A stretch of DNA of 64,000 nucleotides from Bacteroidales bacterium (GTDB lineage: Bacteria; Bacteroidota; Bacteroidia; Bacteroidales; Tenuifilaceae), in the NCBI GenBank assembly GCA_013141385.1, contig JABFRB010000022.1:156106-220105 (forward strand), written 5' to 3'. Positions 32,935 through 42,857 of the stretch are shown in pieces. Position numbers and translations under genes: made by a program. Below the pieces are notes generated by a model. It was given only the letters and a program-made list of their open reading frames with translations, had not been told where the DNA came from and did no database searches. Each line of letters opens with the position of its first letter. Within the stretch, counting starts at the first letter, position 1.

Positions 32935-34743
32935 ATGAAAAAATTAGTCTTTTCCTTGCTAATACTTAGCATCGTAAGTTTATCATCACACTCGCAATCT
33001 ACAAAACATTCATTTGCTTTTAGCAATACCGATTTTCTGCTCGATGGCAAGCCATATCAGGTTATTAGTGGCGAAATGCATCCTGCACGTATTCCTGCTG
33101 AATATTGGCGTCATCGTATTCAGATGGCAAAAGCAATGGGATGTAATACAATTGCCGCTTGTGTTTTCTGGAATTACCAAGAAATATCCGAGGGAGTTTA
33201 TGACTTTTCGACATGGAACAGAAATCTTGCTAAATTTATTAGCATCGCACAGGAAGAGGGTATGATGGTATTACTAAGACCGGGACCTTACGTATGTGCT
33301 GAGTGGGATTTTGGGGGTATTCCCGCATATCTTCTTAGGATCCCTGATATTAAGGTAAGGTGCATGGATATGCGTTATGTAAAGGCTGTAGAGAACTATT
33401 TATCCAAACTTGCCGAAATTATTAAACCCCTACAGGTTGATAATGGCGGGCCAATACTAATGCTTCAGGTAGAAAATGAATATGGTAGTTACGGAAACGA
33501 CCGTGAATATTTAAAATCCCTATCAGATATCTGGAGAAGGAATGGGATAACAATTCCTTTCTTTACCAGCGATGTGCCAAACCAGTATATGCTCGAAGCG
33601 GGTAGTATTAAGGGTTGTGCAGGTGGTCTCAATCCTGGATCGGATCAAGGAAACTTTGATTTAGCTTATCAGATGAACCCTGGGGTTCCAGTATTCAGTA
33701 GCCAAACCTATACGGGTGGACTTACCCATTGGGGCGAACAGTGGGCAAAACCTGATTCAATCGCCTTGCTAAAGGAGGTGAAATTCTTAATGGACACCAA
33801 AAAATCTTTCAATTTATACGTTATCCATGGCGGAACAAACTTCGGTTTTACCTCTGGTGCTAATTCCGGCGGAAAGGGTTACGAACCTAGTGTTACAAGT
33901 TACGATTATAATGCCCCCATCAACGAGCAGGGTTTGCCAACAGCCAAGTATTTTGCGCTTCGTAAGTTAATTGGATCATATCTGGCTAATGGAAACAAAC
34001 TTCCCGATTTACCCAAGCCAATTTCTACAATAGAAATTCCAGAGATAGGGATGAAACCATTTTCATCAATCTGGGATAATTTACCTACAGCAGTTCAATC
34101 GGTACAACCAAAACCATTTGAAGTGCTAGATCAGAATCAGGGTTTTATGATATATAAAACAACGCTAATTGGTCACAAAAGCGGTAAACTAGATATAACA
34201 AATCTTCATGATTATGCTACCCTATTTTTAAATGGGAAGTATATCGGGAAGCTTGATCGTAAGGAAGAGAATACTACCATTAGAATCCCAAAATCGGATG
34301 TAAAAGATCCAATTCTTGAGATATTAGTTGAAGGAATGGGACATATTAATTTCGGTCAGCATATAGTCGATCGTAAAGGTATTACCGATAGGGTTACCCT
34401 AAACGGGATGACCTTGATGAACTGGGAAATCTTTAAATTTCCAATGAATGATGATTTTATCGCTTCATTAAAACCTTCGGCTAATTTTTCCAAACCCGGG
34501 ATCTTTTTTAAAGGATCTTTTACTCTGAGTAATGCGGCAGACACCTATTTTGATTTGTCTAACTATTCAAAGGGGGTTGTATGGGTAAATGGACATAACC
34601 TTGGGCGATTCTGGGAGATTGGACCACAAAAACGTTTATACTGCCCTGCTTGCTGGTTAAAGAATGGGGATAATGAGGTTGTTGTCTTTGATCTGAATCA
34701 GGTGGATCCCAAAACGATTAAAGGGATGAAAACGCTTGAATAG
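32935..34743 (+). CDS. GH35 beta-galactosidase-like protein with altered nucleophile position
   Basis: This secreted protein of about 602 residues starts at the ATG giving the signal peptide MKKLVFSLLILSIVSLSSHS; a TTG 36 bp upstream is less likely. A -7-like TAAATTTG lies at 32894-32901. Family 35 motifs are clear: SGEMHPARIPAEYWRHRI, LRPGPYVCAEWDFGGIPAYL, and the acid/base block LQVENEYGSYG. The nucleophile block, usually SExYTGWxxHWG, reads SSQTYTGGLTHWG here. CAA (Gln257) stands where Glu is expected, and the following Trp is Gly. C-terminal beta-sandwich domains are complete (FKGSFTLSNAADTYFDLS; VWVNGHNLGRFWEIGPQK). The enzyme may be inactive, binding-only or use another residue. A sequencing error is possible, but the neighbouring changes argue for real divergence. 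Confidence 0.85.
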   Translation: MKKLVFSLLILSIVSLSSHSQSTKHSFAFSNTDFLLDGKPYQVISGEMHPARIPAEYWRHRIQMAKAMGCNTIAACVFWNYQEISEGVYDFSTWNRNLAKFISIAQEEGMMVLLRPGPYVCAEWDFGGIPAYLLRIPDIKVRCMDMRYVKAVENYLSKLAEIIKPLQVDNGGPILMLQVENEYGSYGNDREYLKSLSDIWRRNGITIPFFTSDVPNQYMLEAGSIKGCAGGLNPGSDQGNFDLAYQMNPGVPVFSSQTYTGGLTHWGEQWAKPDSIALLKEVKFLMDTKKSFNLYVIHGGTNFGFTSGANSGGKGYEPSVTSYDYNAPINEQGLPTAKYFALRKLIGSYLANGNKLPDLPKPISTIEIPEIGMKPFSSIWDNLPTAVQSVQPKPFEVLDQNQGFMIYKTTLIGHKSGKLDITNLHDYATLFLNGKYIGKLDRKEENTTIRIPKSDVKDPILEILVEGMGHINFGQHIVDRKGITDRVTLNGMTLMNWEIFKFPMNDDFIASLKPSANFSKPGIFFKGSFTLSNAADTYFDLSNYSKGVVWVNGHNLGRFWEIGPQKRLYCPACWLKNGDNEVVVFDLNQVDPKTIKGMKTLE

Positions 34744-34809
34744 TGATAGAACACAACCCAATAATGACATATTATCTGTTATCTAATAGCTGATTTCTAG
34801 TACCTTCTT

Positions 34810-35499
34810 ATGAATATTGCCTTTATCCTTGTTGAGCCTGCTGTACCCGAAAATGTTGGTGCTGCTGCACGAGCAATTAAAACCATGGGATTTACCGAAT
34901 TACGTTTAGTAAATCCATGCGATTACCTGAGTATAAAGGCAAAGATGCTTGCTCATGCCTCCAATGATATTCTTGAAAATGCCAAAGTTTTTTCTACCCT
35001 AGCAGATGCTGTAGCTGATTTGGATTTTACCATTGCCACCTCGGCAAAGCAACGATGGGTTAAGGTTGATATTATTCCAAACGATAAACTTGTAACGTTC
35101 CTTGATGGGAAGGGGAATACAATATCGAATATAGGAATTGTTTTCGGCAGGGAGGAATCGGGTTTAAGCAATGAGGAGATTAACCTGTGCAATCGGGTTT
35201 CTACAATTCCACTTGCATCCCCCTACCCTTCTATCAATCTTGCTCAAACGGTTATGATTTATGCCTACACCTTATCATCCATAAGCCAGCAGGTAGATAA
35301 TAGTGTTGAAGAAGAAATTAACCCAGAGAGTTTTAGAATGCTCCAGCAAAGGGTTAAGGAGCTTTTAACCATTGCAAATATTACCCCCGATATGCTTATC
35401 TATGGTAGAATCCACGAACGAATAACAGCCCTTAATGCCAGTGATATCCGATTACTCCATTCAATAACCAGTAAATTGTTGGATTCGATTAAAGGGTGA
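34810..35499 (+). CDS. trmJ: tRNA (cytidine/uridine-2'-O-)-methyltransferase, TrmJ-like
   Basis: This SPOUT-class methyltransferase has 229 residues. Motif 1 is in AFILVEPAVPENVGAAARAI with the catalytic-type Asn and Arg. Motif 2 is IVFGREESGLSNEEI and motif 3 is IPLASPYPSINLAQTVMIYA, giving the trefoil-knot SAM site. The C-terminal extension with LLxxIxxT-type helices fits TrmJ rather than TrmL. TrmJ methylates the ribose of residue 32 in several tRNAs. It stands alone, 67 bp after the GH35 gene on the same strand; co-transcription is possible, as I see no terminator between them. Confidence 0.85.
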   Translation: MNIAFILVEPAVPENVGAAARAIKTMGFTELRLVNPCDYLSIKAKMLAHASNDILENAKVFSTLADAVADLDFTIATSAKQRWVKVDIIPNDKLVTFLDGKGNTISNIGIVFGREESGLSNEEINLCNRVSTIPLASPYPSINLAQTVMIYAYTLSSISQQVDNSVEEEINPESFRMLQQRVKELLTIANITPDMLIYGRIHERITALNASDIRLLHSITSKLLDSIKG

Positions 35500-35672
35500 T
35501 GATAGTGTTTAGTATTTGGTGTTTAGTTTGTCCATTGTCCGTGCCTAAATAACGTTGACCGAATTTGATTTTGCATTATTCAATTTTTGATTTCAATTCC
35601 ACTGTCCAAGAAATTTGATTATAAATCATTTAACATTTTTTAAAATAAACTATGGAAACATTTTATATAAAA

Positions 35673-35704
35673 TTTGTTTCCTAAGTTTTTTCATTATAGT
35701 TTTG
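35673..35704 (+). promoter_or_regulatory. Bacteroidetes-type promoter for efflux operon
   Basis: TTTG at 35673-35676 and TAGTTTTG at 35697-35704 are 20 bp apart, a full match to the TTTG-N19/21-TAnnTTTG consensus. The ATG of the TetR gene starts 5 bp after the -7 box, so the transcript would have almost no leader. Confidence 0.6.
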
Positions 35705-35708
35705 CCGC

Positions 35709-36338
35709 ATGAACGAAGAGCAAAAAAAGATATTATTAAAAGTCGGTGAACTGTACAATAAATACGGTATCAAGAGCATTACCATGGATGATGTTGCTCG
35801 AGAATTAGGCATTTCCAAGAAAACTCTTTACCAGTTTGTTTCCGATAAGGATGATTTGGTTGGTAAATATATTGAGAGTGAAATTGAACAAAGACAGGAA
35901 GCAATTTGTAAGTGCTTTGGAGAAGGATTTAATGCTATTGAGGAGCTATTTGAGATTTCACTTTTTATGAATAAAATTATTAGAAATCAGAATCCTACAA
36001 CCGAATATGATTTGAAAAAGTATTACCCACACCATTTTCAAAAGATAGTAAAAGTCCGTAGGGAGAGGATGTACAATTATATACTGTTGAATCTTCGAAA
36101 GGGAAAAGAAGAAGGGTTGTACCGTGAGGAACTGAACGAAGAGGTAATTGCCAAATTACACCTTTCTCGTGCCGAGAATGTTCATTTTACCGAAATATTT
36201 ACAATTGAAGAATTTACATCAATTAAACTATTCTTGGAATTGTTAATCTACCATGTTCGTGGTATTTCAACAGAAAAAGGGATAAATGTTTTAGAAAAAA
36301 AGATTAAAGAATTAGAATCAGTAACATTAAATAATTAA
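35709..36338 (+). CDS. TetR-family transcriptional regulator
   Basis: The 209-residue protein has the TetR helix-turn-helix at about 8-55 (ILLKVGELYNKYGIKSITMD DVARELGISKKTLYQFVSDK, written in two blocks). A diverse helical ligand domain follows (about 60-205). It is the first gene of a four-gene operon (TolC, adaptor and RND pump follow with small gaps), an arrangement common in Bacteroidetes in which the repressor senses a toxic compound and releases the promoter. The promoter just upstream would place the transcript start at or near the ATG. Confidence 0.9.
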   Translation: MNEEQKKILLKVGELYNKYGIKSITMDDVARELGISKKTLYQFVSDKDDLVGKYIESEIEQRQEAICKCFGEGFNAIEELFEISLFMNKIIRNQNPTTEYDLKKYYPHHFQKIVKVRRERMYNYILLNLRKGKEEGLYREELNEEVIAKLHLSRAENVHFTEIFTIEEFTSIKLFLELLIYHVRGISTEKGINVLEKKIKELESVTLNN

Positions 36339-36341
36339 AGT

Positions 36342-37727
36342 ATGATGGTGATACGTAAATGTCTATTAACGTTTATTATTCTAGGATTAATTTACGAAGG
36401 GTTTGGGCAAGAAAAAAGTGAAACCGCTGTAAAGAATCAGTTTACTCTTGAGGAGGCCGTTCAATATGCTATTCAAAATGGTTATGATGTAAAATCAAAA
36501 GGTATAGATTTAACTGTTGCTAAAAAGAAAATTTGGGAGGTAACTGCAATGGGTTTGCCGCAGGTAAGTGGCAGTGTGGCTTATCAGCATGTTTTTGAAG
36601 TACCTGTGCTAAGCTTTGGTTATGCTTTCGATCCTAGTTCATTACCTTCTGGGGTAAATCTTACCAAACAGGATATTATTGATGCATACAAACCGGCTAC
36701 TCCTATTTCTTTAGGGGTTGCAAACAATACAACCTGGGATGTAACAGTATCTCAGCTAATCTTTAGTGGTGAATATATTGTTGGTTTACGCGCATCCAAA
36801 GTTTTCCGAGAGATGTCCGAGCAAAACCTTACAAAGTCTTATGAAGATATAAAAGAATCGGTCTCCACCTCTTACTATTTAGCACTGGTAATTGACGAAA
36901 ATGTTCGTATTTTAAAAGAAACACAACAAATTACCGATTCTAACCTAAAGGATCTAGTTGCAATGGGCGATCAGGGACTTGTTGAGCAAACTGGTGTAGA
37001 TCAAGTAAGAATCATCAAATCTACTATCGATAATGCGGTAAGTTCGTTGGAAAGGGCAGCTGTTGTATCAAAAAACCTTTTAAAATTTCAAATGGGCTTG
37101 CCAATTGAGAGCGAAATTACCCTAACCGATAAGCTTGATAAGTATACCGATGAATCATTTTTCACCCCCTATATGGGAGAAAAATTTGACGTTACAAAAA
37201 CCATGGATTACCAGATTCTTGAAACTGGAGTGAAACTTCAGAAACTTAACTGGGATAGAGAAAAAACGACATTCCTACCTTCATTAGCAGGTTATTTTAG
37301 GCATTATGAGCAGCTAAAATCGGCAAGTTTCAATTTTCAACCCAAAAATGTTGCTGGTATAAATATTTCGGTTCCAATATTTTCCAGCGGAATGCGTGGT
37401 GTGAAAGTTCAGCAGGCTAGACTTAATTTCGAAAAAATGAAATTATCACAACAGCAGGCAACTGAAGGATTAAACCTACAGTATCAGAACACTTTCAACG
37501 AATTTCAAACCGCCTTTTCAAGCTTTATAACTAATAAGAAGAATATGGAGTTGGCTAAAAGGATTTTTGATCAAACTATGATAAAGTATAAGGAAGGAGT
37601 TTCTTCTGCAATGGATTTAAATACAGCCGAAAACCAATACCTTACAACTCAAAGAGATTATTTTTCGGCGCTAAACAGCCTATTAACAGCAAAAGTTAAA
37701 CTCAATAAACTACTTTCAAAAAACTAA
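36342..37727 (+). CDS. TolC-family outer-membrane efflux protein
   Basis: The 461-residue protein has a signal peptide (MMVIRKCLLTFIILGLIYEGFG), then the TolC repeat architecture. The first half starts FTLEEAVQYAIQNGYDVKSKGIDLTVAKKKIWE, and the second half has long helices (KLQKLNWDREKTTFLPSLAGYF; SAMDLNTAENQYLTTQRDYFSALNSLLTAKVKLNKLL). It would form the trimeric outer-membrane duct of the pump. Three bp separate it from the TetR stop, so translation is likely coupled. Confidence 0.9.
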   Translation: MMVIRKCLLTFIILGLIYEGFGQEKSETAVKNQFTLEEAVQYAIQNGYDVKSKGIDLTVAKKKIWEVTAMGLPQVSGSVAYQHVFEVPVLSFGYAFDPSSLPSGVNLTKQDIIDAYKPATPISLGVANNTTWDVTVSQLIFSGEYIVGLRASKVFREMSEQNLTKSYEDIKESVSTSYYLALVIDENVRILKETQQITDSNLKDLVAMGDQGLVEQTGVDQVRIIKSTIDNAVSSLERAAVVSKNLLKFQMGLPIESEITLTDKLDKYTDESFFTPYMGEKFDVTKTMDYQILETGVKLQKLNWDREKTTFLPSLAGYFRHYEQLKSASFNFQPKNVAGINISVPIFSSGMRGVKVQQARLNFEKMKLSQQQATEGLNLQYQNTFNEFQTAFSSFITNKKNMELAKRIFDQTMIKYKEGVSSAMDLNTAENQYLTTQRDYFSALNSLLTAKVKLNKLLSKN

Positions 37728-37768
37728 ATATCGAATTTCTTAAAATTGATAACTGAAAAAATCATAAT

Positions 37769-38893
37769 ATGAAGACAAAATTATTAATACTACTCCTAGG
37801 CATTCTAGTGGTTTCTTGTAATAAAGGTGACAATAAACAGGCTGAACTTGCTAAGCTAAAGGAACAACGTCAGGCTATTGATGAAAAAATTAAGAATCTT
37901 GAGAGCGAAGTACAAAAGGTAGCTGGTGTAACATTAAATCCCGAAAAATTTAAGTTTGTTGGGGTTACTGAGGTTAAGACTAGCCCTTTCGACCATTATA
38001 CCAGAGCACAAGGTAAATTGGATGGTGAGCAAAACGCCAGCGTTTTTGCCGAAGCACCAGGAACCGTATTAGCAAAATACGCTGATGTTGGCCAGCATGT
38101 AGTTAAAGGTCAGATATTAGCCCAACTTGATGATGATCAATATCGTAAGCAGCTTGAAAGTTTAGAAACCCAATACAAATTTGTTGCTGATATGTTCGAT
38201 AAACAAAAACGTCTTTGGGATCAAAAAATTGGTAGTGAGGTTCAGTATCTACAAGCCAAATCCAATAAGGAATCGCTTGAGCAGCAAATTGCCTCTTTAA
38301 AACAGCAGATTGAAAAGTTCAAAATAAAATCCCCAGTTGATGGTAATATTGAGGAGTGTAACATTAGGGTAGGCGGTATGGTTAGCCCAGATCCACGTCA
38401 GGTGGCATACCGTGTTGTTGCTTTTAGAAACTTGAAAGTTACGGCCGAAGTATCGGAAGCATACTCTTCAAGGGTTCAAAAAGGAGACAAGCTGTTGGTT
38501 AATTTCCCTGATATCAACCAACAGGTTGAAACCAAGGTTGACTTTGTTAGCCAGTATATTAATCCTGTAAATAGAACTTTTATAATCGAGACTAGGCTTT
38601 CAAACCCTATTCAAGATCTAAAAGCCAATATGATTGCAATTATTCAGATTAACGATTATCATACCGATAATGCGGTTGTACTCTCAATGAACGTAATACA
38701 AACCGATGCTAAAGGGAGTTACGTATATGTAATCCGTCCAAAGGATAAATACAATGCAGCATATAAGCAACCTGTAAAACTTGGTATAAGTTACAACGGA
38801 TTAGCTGAAATCCTTGAGGGTGTTAAGCCTACTGAAAAGGTTATTTCATTGGGTTATCAAGAACTAATAGATGGAGAATATGTAAGATTTTAG
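37769..38893 (+). CDS. RND efflux periplasmic adaptor, lipoprotein
   Basis: The 374-residue membrane-fusion protein has a lipoprotein signal peptide (LLILLLGILVVSC, Cys17). A coiled-coil segment follows (about 27-50, ELAKLKEQRQAIDEKIKNLE), which is an addition before the core. The lipoyl halves are GTVLAKYADVGQHVVKGQILAQLD and KFKIKSPVDGNIEECNIRVGGMV, flanking a short hairpin. The beta-barrel and membrane-proximal domains are complete (NLKVTAEVSEAYSSRVQKGD; VVLSMNVIQTDAKGSYVYVI). It bridges the inner-membrane pump and TolC-like duct. Confidence 0.9.
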   Translation: MKTKLLILLLGILVVSCNKGDNKQAELAKLKEQRQAIDEKIKNLESEVQKVAGVTLNPEKFKFVGVTEVKTSPFDHYTRAQGKLDGEQNASVFAEAPGTVLAKYADVGQHVVKGQILAQLDDDQYRKQLESLETQYKFVADMFDKQKRLWDQKIGSEVQYLQAKSNKESLEQQIASLKQQIEKFKIKSPVDGNIEECNIRVGGMVSPDPRQVAYRVVAFRNLKVTAEVSEAYSSRVQKGDKLLVNFPDINQQVETKVDFVSQYINPVNRTFIIETRLSNPIQDLKANMIAIIQINDYHTDNAVVLSMNVIQTDAKGSYVYVIRPKDKYNAAYKQPVKLGISYNGLAEILEGVKPTEKVISLGYQELIDGEYVRF

Positions 38894-38913
38894 CTTTTTG
38901 ATTATTATCATAA

Positions 38914-41900
38914 ATGCTAAAACATAAAACAATAACTTTCATGGAAAAGAAATACAAAGAGTTTTTTGCAACCAGCTGGGCTATCGATAATAAGATTAGC
39001 GTCTATGTACTGGTTTTTATTATAACGGTTTTTGGTCTCATCAACTATTTTACAATTCCAAAGGAACAATTCCCTGAAATTGTAATCCCGCAAATTATTG
39101 TTAGCACTGTGTATCCTGGGACTTCTCCTACCGATATGGAGAATTTGGTAACTCGTCCCTTGGAAAAAAATATAAAATCAATCAATGGTGTTAAAAAAAT
39201 TACTTCACGCTCCTTTCAGGATTACTCGGCTATAATTGTTGAGTTTAATACGAATGTAGAGGTGAAAGATGCAAAGCAAAAAGTAAAAGATGCTGTTGAT
39301 AAAACATCTAATGATTTACCCAAGGATCAAACCTTTAAAGAGCCAACAGTAACAGATATCGATCTATCTGAGATTCCAATCATGTACATCAACCTTTCAG
39401 GTGATATACCATTGGATCGATTGAAAAAGTATGCCGACGATATGCAGGAGAAGTTCGAAGGGCTAAAGGAGATTACACGTGTTGATATTATTGGTGCGCT
39501 TGATCGCGAAATCCAAATCAACATGGATATGTATAAAATGAGAGCGGCTAATTTAACTTTCTATGATGTTCAATCGGCTGTTGCTGCGAACAATGTAACC
39601 GTATCGGGTGGAAATATTGATTTGCAGGGTATGAGCCGTTCAATTCGTGTTGTTGGTGAGATAAAAAATATTGAAGAGGTAAAGAATATTGTTGTCAGCA
39701 CATCAAGTGGTGCCCAAGTTAAACTTAAGGATATTGCTGTGGTTGTTGATTCCTATCATGATCAAGAAAGTTTTGCACGCTACAATGGAAAAAATGTAAT
39801 TACCCTTAATATAATTAAAAAAAGCGGTCAAAATCTACTCGATGCATCCGATCAAATAAAGGAAATAATTACCGATTTTAAAGATAATAAGTTACCACCC
39901 AATTTAGCTGTTGAGATTACTGGTGATCAATCCCGTTTTACAAGGAACACGTTAACCGAATTGAACAATACAATTATCATTGGATTCATATTGGTTACCT
40001 TGGTACTGATGTTTTTCATGGGTGTTGTAAACTCCATCTTTGTTGGTCTGTCAGTTCCTTTATCAATGTTTATTGCCTACATATTCATGCCATATATTGG
40101 TTTTACAATGAATATGTTGGTAATGTTTGCATTCATCTTCGCCCTTGGAATTGTTGTTGACGATGCCATTGTGGTTATTGAGAATACCCACCGAATTTTT
40201 AAGAAGACAAAACTGCCAATTGCCGTTTCAGCGAAGTTTGGGGCAGGGGAAGTGTTTGCTCCAATTCTTTCGGGTACCTTAACTACATTAGCCCCATTTC
40301 TACCATTAGCATTTTGGTCTGGTGTTGTTGGAAGTTTTATGAAATTCATTCCAATCACTCTAATAATAACACTATTTGCATCACTTATTGTTGCTTACAT
40401 ATTCAACCCTATTTTTGCTGTTGACTTTATGAAGCATGACGATGAGGATCGTCCCGTTCCACTTTCAAAATTGTACAAAATTACACTCGGAATAATAGCT
40501 GCAGCAATTCCATTCTATTTATTAAGCTATACTGGAATTGGCAATTTTCTAGTTTTTATAGCCATAGTTATATTTATGCATAATATATTCTGGTATAAGG
40601 TGCTTCGGAAATTCCAGTCACGTTTTATTCCAGCAATGATGCGCAGATATGAGAGCCTTTTAGCATGGGTACTCCTTGGAAAGCGACCCATCAAAATTCT
40701 ATGGGCAATGATTGCTTTATTTGTTGTTACGATGGTTGTAAACCACTATGTTAAGACAGATGTCGTATTCTTCCCAAATAACGAACCCAATTCATTGAAT
40801 GCCTATATTAAAATGCCTATTGGTACTGACATACATGTTACGGATTCAGTAGCCAAAGTTGTAGAACGTCGTGTTATGGGTGTTTTTGGTAATAACAACC
40901 CAATCGTTGAATCGGTTGTGACTAATGTTGCATTAGGTGCCTCAGAAGATATCTTCGATAATTCAACTAAATCATCAAATTTAGCGAAGATTGCTATTAA
41001 CTTTGTTGAGTATAGCAAACGAGGAGGCGTTAGTACAGGCGTTTATTTGGCTGAAATTCGAAAAGTGGTTAAAGATATTCCTGGTGCTGAAATCATTATT
41101 GATAAGAACAGTTCGGGACCACCAACAGGTAAACCAATCAACATTGAATTTGCAGGTGAAAATCTTACAGATTTGGTTAATACAACCTCCAAATTTATAC
41201 GATTCATCGATTCACTTCAGATTGGTGGTATTGAAGAGCTGAAATCGGACTTTGCAGCTACAAAACCTGAAATTGTTATCAACCTAGATCGCGAAAGGGC
41301 AAATATCGAAGGAATTTCGGCTGGTATTGTTGGTGGTGCTATACGTACTGCAAGATTTGGCACGGAGATTTCGAAATATCGTGAAGGAGAGGATCAATAT
41401 CCAATTATGCTTCGCTTTGAGGAGAACCAGCGCAACGATATTGAGCAGCTGCTTAATTTGACAATTACTTACCGTGACATGAACTCGGGTGCAATTCGCC
41501 AGATTCCTCTATCTGTTGTTGCTAAAATTGATTATGTAACCAGCTACGGACAGATAAATCGTTTAAACTTAAAGAGGGTTATCACACTTTCATCGAATGT
41601 TTTGGATGGTTATACAGCAAACGCTATTATTCCTCAAATTCAAAAAGCGTTGCCTCAGTATTCAAAACCCAATGGTGTTGAAATTAGAATTACTGGTGAG
41701 CAAGAAGATCAACAGGAGTCAATGGTGTTTTTATCCAAGGCAATGTTACTTTCCTTGTTCTTGATTATGTTTATTATGATTACCCAATTCAACTCAATGT
41801 CAAAACCATTGATCATTGTTTCGGAGGTAATATTTAGTATAATGGGTGTACTCATTGGGTATATGATTTTTGGAATGACCATTTCAATTATCATGACCGG

Positions 41901-42333
41901 TATGGGTATTGTTGCCCTAGCAGGTATAGTGGTGAGAAATGGTATACTTCTGGTTGAATTTACCGATGTACTCAAGGAGAAGGGAATGAAAACCCGCGAG
42001 GCCATTATTGAAGCCGGAAAAACACGTATTACACCTGTTATTCTTACTGCAACTGCAACCATTCTTGGACTAATTCCATTAGCCATTGGGATGAACATTA
42101 ACTTTATTACTCTATTTACGGATTTGAATCCACACCTCCATTTTGGTGGCGATAATGTTATGTTCTTTGGCCCGCTATCGTGGACAATAATATTCGGGTT
42201 AAGTTTTGCAACATTCCTAACGCTAATTCTAATACCTGTGATGTACTTTGTAATTTACTCACGTGGTATTAGGAGACAACGCCGTAAATCCAACAGATTA
42301 GCACAGAAAGTTGATTTTAAAAAGTTGTACTAG
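38914..42333 (+). CDS. RND efflux transporter (AcrB/HAE1 family)
   Basis: The 1139-residue inner-membrane pump begins near YVLVFIITVFGLINYFTIPK, with the family's PGxSPTDMENLVTRPLE porter block. The proton-relay Asp pair is in FALGIVVDDAIVVIENTHRI (helix 4), and the helix 10 region is VALAGIVVRNGILLVEFTDVL. Large periplasmic loops carry two porter domains each. The length exceeds typical AcrB (about 1050), with an insertion around 520-570 that adds membrane-like segments (ITLGIIAAAIPFYLLSYTGIG). An internal ATG nine codons downstream (MEKKYKEFF) is an equally possible start. Substrates are unknown; the TetR, TolC and adaptor genes are upstream in one operon. Confidence 0.92.
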   Translation: MLKHKTITFMEKKYKEFFATSWAIDNKISVYVLVFIITVFGLINYFTIPKEQFPEIVIPQIIVSTVYPGTSPTDMENLVTRPLEKNIKSINGVKKITSRSFQDYSAIIVEFNTNVEVKDAKQKVKDAVDKTSNDLPKDQTFKEPTVTDIDLSEIPIMYINLSGDIPLDRLKKYADDMQEKFEGLKEITRVDIIGALDREIQINMDMYKMRAANLTFYDVQSAVAANNVTVSGGNIDLQGMSRSIRVVGEIKNIEEVKNIVVSTSSGAQVKLKDIAVVVDSYHDQESFARYNGKNVITLNIIKKSGQNLLDASDQIKEIITDFKDNKLPPNLAVEITGDQSRFTRNTLTELNNTIIIGFILVTLVLMFFMGVVNSIFVGLSVPLSMFIAYIFMPYIGFTMNMLVMFAFIFALGIVVDDAIVVIENTHRIFKKTKLPIAVSAKFGAGEVFAPILSGTLTTLAPFLPLAFWSGVVGSFMKFIPITLIITLFASLIVAYIFNPIFAVDFMKHDDEDRPVPLSKLYKITLGIIAAAIPFYLLSYTGIGNFLVFIAIVIFMHNIFWYKVLRKFQSRFIPAMMRRYESLLAWVLLGKRPIKILWAMIALFVVTMVVNHYVKTDVVFFPNNEPNSLNAYIKMPIGTDIHVTDSVAKVVERRVMGVFGNNNPIVESVVTNVALGASEDIFDNSTKSSNLAKIAINFVEYSKRGGVSTGVYLAEIRKVVKDIPGAEIIIDKNSSGPPTGKPINIEFAGENLTDLVNTTSKFIRFIDSLQIGGIEELKSDFAATKPEIVINLDRERANIEGISAGIVGGAIRTARFGTEISKYREGEDQYPIMLRFEENQRNDIEQLLNLTITYRDMNSGAIRQIPLSVVAKIDYVTSYGQINRLNLKRVITLSSNVLDGYTANAIIPQIQKALPQYSKPNGVEIRITGEQEDQQESMVFLSKAMLLSLFLIMFIMITQFNSMSKPLIIVSEVIFSIMGVLIGYMIFGMTISIIMTGMGIVALAGIVVRNGILLVEFTDVLKEKGMKTREAIIEAGKTRITPVILTATATILGLIPLAIGMNINFITLFTDLNPHLHFGGDNVMFFGPLSWTIIFGLSFATFLTLILIPVMYFVIYSRGIRRQRRKSNRLAQKVDFKKLY

Positions 42334-42352
42334 AATTAAAATAATAACGAAT

Positions 42353-42397
42353 AAACCCCAACCCTTTTGATTTAAGGAGTTGGGGTTGTTTTTTTTT
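42353..42397 (+). terminator. Rho-independent terminator of efflux operon
   Basis: AACCCCAAC/GTTGGGGTT stem with a T-rich tail (TTTTTTTTT after one G), 20 bp after the RND gene. Confidence 0.85.
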
Positions 42398-42437
42398 GAA
42401 TAGACCAATTAATGCATCTAGCGTCCCAACAGGAACT

Positions 42438-42623
42438 GTCCCGTAGGGACAAAATATCGGTAAAACTAAAAGCATTCCCCCATATCCTAAAATCCCATCG
42501 GGATGAAATAGAGTTTGGCTTATTGTAGAATACGGAAGTCCGAAAAGTTTCCGATTTCATCCCTAGCGGGATTTTTAAAAATACTCATGTTATCCTTTAC
42601 CGATATAACGTCCCTATCGGGAC
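42438..42623. repeat. Nested fold-back element with GTCCC/GGGAC hairpins
   Basis: GTCCCGTAGGGACAAAATATCGGTAAA at the left pairs with TTTACCGATATAACGTCCCTATCGGGAC at the right. Inside, AAATCCCATCGGGATGAAAT pairs with ATTTCATCCCTAGCGGGATT. A partial extra copy (TAGGGACAAAATACTGGTAG) follows at 42631-42650. This opens the 1.39-kb gene-free stretch 42334-43727. Confidence 0.7.
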
Positions 42624-42708
42624 TGTTTGATAGGGACAAAATACTGGTAGAACCTTTTTTAAAGTTCGAAACCCTTATCACACACAATACAAACAACCTC
42701 CACCCAGT

Positions 42709-42723
42709 ATCGCATTTTGCGAT
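42709..42723. repeat. Dispersed 15-bp palindrome ATCGCA-TTT-TGCGAT
   Basis: This is identical to the copies at 9057 and 9427, in the gene-free stretch after the efflux operon. Confidence 0.6.
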
Positions 42724-42857
42724 TATTTGTTGCTATGGGCAAAGAAAATGCAACCCACAAAGGATGGTTGAATCAGTAAAAACCCCCTTCCCCTTAAAAA
42801 AAGGTTATAACAGGGCGATGGAATGGAATAGCCACTACGCAAAGAGTGCCAGCAACT

